A DNA stretch of 21,584 nt from Methylophilaceae bacterium (GTDB lineage: Bacteria > Pseudomonadota > Gammaproteobacteria > Burkholderiales > Methylophilaceae), in NCBI GenBank assembly GCA_006844635.1, contig SPJO01000156.1, positions 1-21,584 of the forward strand, in the 5' to 3' direction. A model generated the notes under the pieces. The model worked only from the letters and a program-made list of their open reading frames with translations. It was not told the DNA's origin and ran no database searches. Shown piece by piece: positions 16,859 to 21,584 of the stretch. Numbering within the stretch: position 1 is the stretch's first letter; the number at the start of each line of letters is the position of its first letter. The translations under genes were made by a program, and so were the position numbers.

Positions 16859-17425
16859 ATGACTTGGCAACGGCTAGTTTTTGTACTCCTTATTGCTTAC
16901 GGTGCTTTTAACTATTTCAGCCAAACATCCAATCAGCAATTTGTAGCTGACCAAACGGGCTCTACTGATGACGTCAAGATGAATGGCTATCAGATTAAAG
17001 CCTTAGCGCCATTTAAACTGCAGGCACGTGTGCTTTCCAGTAAGCAGTATTTTTCTGACCGAGGCGCTGATTTAGCGCCCGTTGATCTTGCGTTAGGCTG
17101 GGGCCCAATGTCAGATTTATCTATCACCAATCAAATATCAATCTCACAAAGCAATCGTTGGTATCGCTGGCGTGTGAGTCACTTTCCTATCCCAAGACGC
17201 GAAATCGAGAAGCATAGCGCTAATATGCATTTGATTCCTTCTACCCCAGAGATTGCCGCTGCGATTAAAGCCGCTGAAACAGGCCGCATGGTCGAGTTCA
17301 CGGGCGACTTAGTTGAAGTGACAAGTGCCGATGGACATTGGCATTGGAAGAGTTCGCTAACAAGGGATGATACCGGCGCAGGTGCTTGCGAACTGGTGTT
17401 AGTAAAATCGTTTAGGCAACTTTAA
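16859..17425 (+). CDS. Conserved membrane-anchored protein of unknown function
   Basis: The 188-residue protein has one N-terminal hydrophobic helix (about 5-21, LVFVLLIAYGAFNYF), probably an uncleaved anchor, then a soluble domain with distinctive segments: FKLQARVLSSKQYF, PVDLALGWGPMSD, ISISQSNRWYRWR, the run SANMHLIPS (129-137) and a C-terminal DDTGAGACELVLVKSF. These tryptophan- and motif-rich stretches look strongly conserved and recur, as I remember, in unannotated proteins of many proteobacteria, but I cannot name a function. It follows the hydrolase by 13 bases and ends overlapping the convergent waaA stop by 4 bases. Confidence 0.75.
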   Translation: MTWQRLVFVLLIAYGAFNYFSQTSNQQFVADQTGSTDDVKMNGYQIKALAPFKLQARVLSSKQYFSDRGADLAPVDLALGWGPMSDLSITNQISISQSNRWYRWRVSHFPIPRREIEKHSANMHLIPSTPEIAAAIKAAETGRMVEFTGDLVEVTSADGHWHWKSSLTRDDTGAGACELVLVKSFRQL

Positions 17426-18678
17426 GCCGTCGCTGGCAATGTTTGTTTGATTAGCGCCATCATCTTGTCTGTCGCGCCAGTGGCTGATTGACTATAAGCG
17501 AATGCTGCCTGGCTCATGGCCTCTCGTTGTAGCTCATCATGCATGAGCACTTCAATTTGTTGGTGCAACTGCTTGACGTTGCTGACGCGAATCGCCGCCT
17601 TGTTTTCTATCGCATTGATGGTGGCTTCGGTAAAGTTATAAGTATGGTCACCAATTAAAATCGGCTTAGCCATCATCGCCGCTTCAATTAAGTTTTGCCC
17701 ACCAAAGTCTAATAAGCTGCCACCAATAAAAGCAAAATCACAAGCGGCATAATAACTAAAGAGCTCGCCCATGCTATCGCCCAAAATCACCTGCGTGTCT
17801 TTTGACACAGGCTCTGTCAGCGCCGAGCGCCGCACAAAAGTCGTCGCTGACTGGCTGAGTATGCTGGCGACATCATTAAAACGTTGTGGGTGCCTCGGCA
17901 CAATGACCGTGAGCACATCTAAACCACGCACGGCATCCAAAATGAGTGCCTCCTCGCCCTCTCTCGTGCTGGCGGCTAAAAACACTGGCCGCTTAGTACC
18001 AAATAGCTTGCGCAATGCCTTGCCATCTTCAACGGCATCTGTGGGTGGCGTCACATCAAATTTCAAATTACCCGCCACCTCAACATGACGTGCGCCTAAG
18101 CGAGTTAAGCGATTGGCATCAGCCTGCGTTTGCGCCGCGACATCGCTCAGGCTGGCTAAACCATTGCGCACCAGTTTGCCTAGTTTGCTATAACCGTTTG
18201 CTGATCGCTCAGACAATCTGGCGTTGAGTAGCAACAGCGGGACATTGGCTTTTTTGGATGCGGCAATTAAATTAAACCAAAGCTCGGTTTCCATCAGCAG
18301 GCCAATTTCTGGTTTAAAGTGCTTTAAAAACCCACGCACCGCAAATGGCAAGTCATACGGCAAATAAACGCGCTGCACAGTTGAGCCGAACAACTTCACG
18401 CTTGCCTCTCGTCCTGTTGGTGTCGTGTGAGTAATTAAAATCTGGTGGTTGGGATACGTTTGCTTCAGCGCTTTAATCAGTGGCGCAGCCGCATGCGTCT
18501 CGCCAACTGAAACACAATGCAGCCAAATCACAGGCTTGTCTGGTGTTTGTGTATAACGACCAAAGCGTTCACCCCAGTGCTGCCAATACGCGGGCTGCTT
18601 TAATCCGCGCCAATAGAGTTTAATCGGCACAAAAGGCAGGCTTAAATAAAGCAAGAGCGTGTAAAAAAATCTTGGCAT
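17422..18678 (-). CDS. waaA: 3-deoxy-D-manno-octulosonic acid (Kdo) transferase
   Basis: The GT-B glycosyltransferase adds Kdo from CMP-Kdo to lipid IVA at the cytoplasmic face of the inner membrane, the first step of LPS core synthesis. The N-terminal membrane-associated segment (FFYTLLLYLSLPF), the catalytic base in HCVSVGE, METELWFN and LLNARLSERS, and the C-terminal GGSLLDFGGQNLIEAA with the MGELFSYY stretch are all family hallmarks. I chose the start at 18678 (MPRFFYT) over the ATG at 18693 because it places the catalytic Glu at residue 60, as in E. coli KdtA, and because a GAGA ribosome-binding-like motif lies 9 bases ahead of it. Length is then 418 residues. Confidence 0.93.
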   Translation of the reverse strand: MPRFFYTLLLYLSLPFVPIKLYWRGLKQPAYWQHWGERFGRYTQTPDKPVIWLHCVSVGETHAAAPLIKALKQTYPNHQILITHTTPTGREASVKLFGSTVQRVYLPYDLPFAVRGFLKHFKPEIGLLMETELWFNLIAASKKANVPLLLLNARLSERSANGYSKLGKLVRNGLASLSDVAAQTQADANRLTRLGARHVEVAGNLKFDVTPPTDAVEDGKALRKLFGTKRPVFLAASTREGEEALILDAVRGLDVLTVIVPRHPQRFNDVASILSQSATTFVRRSALTEPVSKDTQVILGDSMGELFSYYAACDFAFIGGSLLDFGGQNLIEAAMMAKPILIGDHTYNFTEATINAIENKAAIRVSNVKQLHQQIEVLMHDELQREAMSQAAFAYSQSATGATDKMMALIKQTLPATA

Positions 18679-18887
18679 GCCGCATTTTCTCATAAATTAT
18701 GCTTTTGCTCTCGCTGCAAAAATACAAAAGCATTTCTATATAACCTTTTTCGATAGAAAAAATATTTTTTATACTGTTTTTTTATGTTGGTAACCACTCA
18801 CATTGCCGCCAGCCCATTGATTACTTAAGCAGGCGCTTTTTCGCCCAAATTTGGTGCAAAAAATTAATTGCTAAAAACGGTTGCATA
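18679..18887. other. Intergenic region between waaA and the nrdJ control elements
   Basis: This AT-rich stretch must contain the waaA promoter (leftward), but no convincing -35/-10 pair was found. The perfect palindrome AAAAAATATTTTTT (18757-18770) is the only clear structure in the left half; A/T tracts of this kind can bend DNA or act as UP elements. A small hairpin GGCG-N6-CGCC lies at 18832-18845. TTGCAT at 18881-18886 followed after 17 bp by TAAATT (18904-18909) may be the nrdJ promoter. No coding potential and no cobalamin riboswitch core were recognised. Confidence 0.4.
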
Positions 18888-18935
18888 ACACACGATAAAG
18901 GCATAAATTATCACTCGCGGCACAATATATTGTGT
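18888..18935 (+). promoter_or_regulatory. NrdR box pair upstream of nrdJ
   Basis: GCACAATATATTGTGT at 18920-18935 matches the NrdR box consensus ACACWATATATWGTGT at 15 of 16 positions and is nearly palindromic. Exactly 32 bp upstream (three helical turns) is a degenerate second box, ACACACGATAAAGGCA (18888-18903, 10 of 16). Tandem boxes about 31-32 bp apart are the known binding arrangement of the ATP/dATP-responsive repressor NrdR on ribonucleotide reductase promoters. The proximal box would sit at or just after the start of transcription if the TTGCAT/TAAATT promoter is used. Confidence 0.8.
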
Positions 18936-18949
18936 TCAGGAGATTCTTT

Positions 18950-18981
18950 TTTCGCTGAAAAACAATGAATATTCAGCGAAA
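18950..18981 (+). repeat. Perfect 10-bp inverted repeat in the nrdJ leader
   Basis: TTTCGCTGAA (18950-18959) is exactly repeated in inverse as TTCAGCGAAA (18972-18981) around a 12-nt loop. It lies between the NrdR box and the start codon and would form a hairpin in the mRNA. It has no U-tract after it, so it is not a normal terminator. It may be a DNA-binding site or an mRNA-stability element. Confidence 0.55.
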
Positions 18982-19058
18982 TCAAAAAGTTACATAAAAC
19001 GAATAGATAAGCACTGTATAACAACAGTAAAAGTAAAAATAAGTACGGGAGTAAGTGA

Positions 19059-21236
19059 ATGCTAAAAGCGGTAGAGTCAGCCAAAAAGTCCAATGCAAAA
19101 ACGGATACAAAAGACAATCAAGAAATTCCAATGCAGTCAGTTTCATTGGATATATGGGATAAAAAATATTGTCTTAAAACCAAAACGGGCGATCAAGTTG
19201 ATAAAAACATGGATGACTCTTACTCACGGGTAGCTAAAGCGCTATCTGATGTTGAAGAGACAAAAGAAAAACAAGCAGAATGGAATGAAAAATTCCTTTG
19301 GGCATTACGTCACGGTGCTATTCCCGCAGGCCGCATTACTTCAAACGCCGGTGCTTTAGAGCACAAACCAGCGACTTCAACCATTAACTGTACCGTTTCA
19401 GGCGTGGTGGAAGACAGCATGGACGCTGTGCTGAATAAAGTGCATGAAGCAGGCTTAACGCTTAAAGCTGGTTGCGGTATCGGTTACGAATTCTCTACTT
19501 TACGTCCTAAAGGTGCTTTTGTTGCAGGTGCAGGCGCAGTGACTTCTGGCCCACTATCCTTCATGGATATCTACGACAAAATGTGCTTCACCGTCTCATC
19601 AGCAGGTGGTCGTCGTGGCGCACAAATGGCCACATTTGATATCAGCCATCCAGATGTGACTGACTTCATTAAAGCAAAACGTGAAGATGGTCGGTTACGC
19701 CAATTCAACCTGTCATGCTTGATTACAAAAGAATTCATGGAAGCCGTGAAAGCAGACGCTGACTGGAAGCTGGCTTTCCCAGTCACAGAAAAAGAAGCGA
19801 TTGTTGATGGCTTAAACGTTAATGATGAAACACAAGTGGTTTGGCGCGAATGGCCAGTGAAAGGCCAATACCTCACCAAAGACAAAGGCGTAGATGCTGG
19901 TAAAGTGGCTTGCCGCGTTTATAAAACCATTAAAGCTCGCCGTTTGTGGGATGTGATTATGTCCAGCACATACGACTTTGCTGAGCCAGGCTTTATCCTG
20001 ATTGATCGTGTGAATGAAATGAACAACAACTGGTTCTGCGAAAACATTCGCGCAACCAACCCATGTGGTGAGCAACCATTACCACCATACGGTGCCTGCC
20101 TACTTGGCTCCGTTAACCTGACTAAGTTTGTGAAGAACGCCTTTACTGATGAAGCCTATTTCGACTTTGACGAATATCGTGAAGTTGTCGGCATCTTCAC
20201 CAGAATGCTCGATAACGTCGTCGAAATTAACGGTTTACCACTAGAAAAGCAGCGTGAAGAAATCGCCCGTAAACGCCGTCACGGTATGGGTTATCTAGGG
20301 CTAGGCTCAACGCTTACCATGATGAAAGTTAGATACGGTGATGAAGATTCACTTAAATTCACTGAAGAAGTCACACGCATCATGGCAGAAGTCGGTTGGG
20401 AAACAGGTATTCAGCTTGCAGAAGAAAAAGGCGCTGCGCCAATCATGGATGAGAAATTCACCGTGACAGCAGACATGCTTGCTAAGCGCCCAGAAATGGC
20501 AGCTGATGGCATTAAGGTTGGTAATAAAATCACGGGTAAAGTATTGCTCGGTAAATACAGCCGCTATATGCAGCAGTTCCCAGTCGGCCTGCGTAACCAA
20601 ATTGCAGAAAAAGGGGTGCGTTTTACACATCACAGCTCAATCGCGCCAACAGGCACGATTTCACTATCACTCGCGAACAACGCCAGTAACGGGATTGAGC
20701 CAAGCTTTGCGCATCACTACAACCGCAACGTCATTCGTGAAGGTAAAAAGAGTAAAGAAAAAGTCGACGTATTCAGCTATGAGCTACTTGCTTACCGTGA
20801 ATTGATTAACGATAAAGCCATGCCTTTTGGTGAGACAGAAGAAGAGAAACTACCAGACTACTTTATGGACTCATCAACCATTAAAGCCAAAGCGCATGTA
20901 GATATTCAAGCGGCCGCACAAAAATGGATTGATAGCTCAATTTCAAAAACCATTAACGTGCCAACAGAATATGACTTTGAAGACTTCAAAGACATCTACC
21001 TATACGCATACGACAAAGGCCTTAAAGGTTGCACGACTTTCCGTTACAACCCAGAAGCCTTCCAAGGCGTGTTGGTGACAGAAAAAGATTTGGAAAACAC
21101 CACTTATAAATTCACCTTAGAAGATGGTACCGAGATTGAAGCCAAGGGGAATGATGAGATTGAATATGATGGTGAGATTCATAGTGCGGCGAACTTGTTT
21201 GACGCACTAAAAGAAGGCTATTACGGCAAGTTTTAA
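19059..21236 (+). CDS. nrdJ: Adenosylcobalamin-dependent (class II) ribonucleotide reductase, catalytic subunit
   Basis: The 725-residue enzyme reduces ribonucleotides to deoxyribonucleotides with a B12-derived radical, independent of oxygen. NPCGEQPLPPYGACLLGSVN (334-353) contains the radical-site C336, E338 and redox cysteine C347, spaced 11 residues from C336 as in class II enzymes; the partner cysteine is C111 (STINC). APTGTISL is the substrate-binding loop. The protein ends without the usual C-terminal Cys pair, matching the split NrdJa of Pseudomonas aeruginosa, whose partner NrdJb is encoded next; the beginning of such a gene is seen downstream. A good ribosome binding site (GGGAG) precedes the ATG. 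Confidence 0.95.
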   Translation: MLKAVESAKKSNAKTDTKDNQEIPMQSVSLDIWDKKYCLKTKTGDQVDKNMDDSYSRVAKALSDVEETKEKQAEWNEKFLWALRHGAIPAGRITSNAGALEHKPATSTINCTVSGVVEDSMDAVLNKVHEAGLTLKAGCGIGYEFSTLRPKGAFVAGAGAVTSGPLSFMDIYDKMCFTVSSAGGRRGAQMATFDISHPDVTDFIKAKREDGRLRQFNLSCLITKEFMEAVKADADWKLAFPVTEKEAIVDGLNVNDETQVVWREWPVKGQYLTKDKGVDAGKVACRVYKTIKARRLWDVIMSSTYDFAEPGFILIDRVNEMNNNWFCENIRATNPCGEQPLPPYGACLLGSVNLTKFVKNAFTDEAYFDFDEYREVVGIFTRMLDNVVEINGLPLEKQREEIARKRRHGMGYLGLGSTLTMMKVRYGDEDSLKFTEEVTRIMAEVGWETGIQLAEEKGAAPIMDEKFTVTADMLAKRPEMAADGIKVGNKITGKVLLGKYSRYMQQFPVGLRNQIAEKGVRFTHHSSIAPTGTISLSLANNASNGIEPSFAHHYNRNVIREGKKSKEKVDVFSYELLAYRELINDKAMPFGETEEEKLPDYFMDSSTIKAKAHVDIQAAAQKWIDSSISKTINVPTEYDFEDFKDIYLYAYDKGLKGCTTFRYNPEAFQGVLVTEKDLENTTYKFTLEDGTEIEAKGNDEIEYDGEIHSAANLFDALKEGYYGKF

Positions 21237-21243
21237 GCTACTC

Positions 21244-21340
21244 CGCTTGGGATTGCGTTGTTAAAAATTGATTTTAAATCCTCATGTACAGAAAACGTAC
21301 ACTCCGGTTCAAAATCAATTTTTGCCTAGCACTCCCAGCG
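21244..21340 (+). repeat. 97-nt imperfect inverted repeat in the nrdJ-nrdJb spacer
   Basis: The arms are CGCTTGGGA (21244-21252) with TCCCAGCG (21333-21340, one bulged T), the perfect 13-bp pair AAAAATTGATTTT (21263-21275) with AAAATCAATTTTT (21311-21323), and the inner pair TGTAC (21285-21289) with GTACA (21297-21301) around the 7-nt loop AGAAAAC. A short further hairpin AGCG-N7-CGCT follows (21337-21351). The structure is symmetrical over nearly 100 nt and looks like a dispersed intergenic repeat (REP/MITE-like), or an intercistronic mRNA structure. No coding potential seen. Confidence 0.7.
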
Positions 21341-21479
21341 CTCGTGACGCTTAAAACACGATGGATAGTCTGAAGAATTTTGAGATGGATGTTAAGAGTA
21401 AACAGATAATTAAGTAAAACGTTAAATAGAAGTAAACCCAAATAGGGAAAGATGAGATAGCTCATCAGGAGAGAGAAAA

Positions 21480-21584
21480 ATGGCAATTAAAATTGAAAAG
21501 AAAATAACAGCATATAACTTGGTCACGCCAGAAGACAAAGCGGCACAAGAAAAAGCTGCAGAAAAAGAAAGTAATATTGTGGCA
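21480..21584 (+). CDS. nrdJb: N-terminus of probable NrdJb subunit of class II ribonucleotide reductase (runs off the right edge)
   Basis: An ATG at 21480, preceded by AGGAGAGAG (21467-21475), opens a frame of 35 codons to the window edge, beginning MAIKIEKKITAYNLVTPED. Position directly after nrdJ, the same direction and this N-terminal style match NrdJb of Pseudomonas and other proteobacteria, the small partner carrying the C-terminal part of the enzyme, including its shuttle cysteines. Too little is visible to confirm those cysteines. The 243-bp spacer from nrdJ is long for an operon and is filled by the inverted repeat. Confidence 0.6.
   Translation, partial: MAIKIEKKITAYNLVTPEDKAAQEKAAEKESNIVA

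Noticed and set aside
18937..18997. Leader peptide: AGGAG at 18937 and a 10-codon frame starting at 18965
   Set aside because: The spacing of 23 nt is too long and the ATG lies in the hairpin loop; not supported as a gene.
18694..19058. Possible cobalamin riboswitch before the B12-dependent reductase
   Set aside because: No B12 box or recognisable riboswitch core was found; the NrdR boxes explain the control region better.
21380..21410. Separate promoter for nrdJb (TTGAGA ... GATAAT)
   Set aside because: The spacer is 19 bp and the boxes are weak; insufficient evidence.

Overview
The window is about 21.6 kb of chromosomal DNA from a Gram-negative bacterium, most likely a betaproteobacterium of the Methylophilaceae (Methylotenera/Methylophilus type). 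The basis is gene content: lipid A phosphoethanolamine transferases, WaaA, TolC, an RND pump and a split B12-dependent ribonucleotide reductase. The moderate-to-low GC look and tight gene packing also fit. The family assignment is inference; no rRNA or other marker is present. There is no phage, IS element, CRISPR array or tRNA.

Region 1 (1-4550) is an envelope phospho-modification locus. A truncated leftward gene (membrane N-terminus, LTA-synthase-like) diverges from a rightward operon: a CptA/EptC-type phosphoethanolamine (PEtN) transferase, a PAP2 phosphatase and an EptA-type PEtN transferase. The 311-bp gap between them holds two divergent sigma-54-like (-24/-12) promoters with a cluster of TGCA palindromes midway, laid out like a shared enhancer.

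Region 2 (4552-9163) is a regulatory and periplasmic module. A leftward two-gene operon encodes a beta-barrel porin and an orphan phosphate-binding-like periplasmic protein. It diverges from a Cache-type sensor histidine kinase and an NtrC-family sigma-54 activator. The porin gene also has a sigma-54-like element. The simplest reading is one sigma-54 regulon: the two-component system senses an envelope or periplasmic signal and drives the porin/binding-protein pair and possibly the PEtN genes. This is the most interesting hypothesis in the window.

Region 3 (9164-14196) is a TetR-repressed efflux operon (TetR, RND adaptor lipoprotein, RND pump). Its promoter carries two tandem copies of a 13-bp palindromic operator. 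Region 4 (14197-17425) has its own promoter and encodes a divergent isoaspartate-methyltransferase-like protein, a TolC-family channel (the likely outer-membrane partner of the pump), an isochorismatase-like hydrolase and a conserved membrane-anchored protein of unknown function. The last gene overlaps tail-to-tail with the leftward Kdo transferase gene waaA.

Region 5 (18679-21584) is the class II ribonucleotide reductase operon: a control region with a NrdR box pair and a leader hairpin, nrdJ (catalytic subunit, NrdJa-like), a 97-nt imperfect inverted repeat, and the first 35 codons of a second gene that is probably nrdJb.
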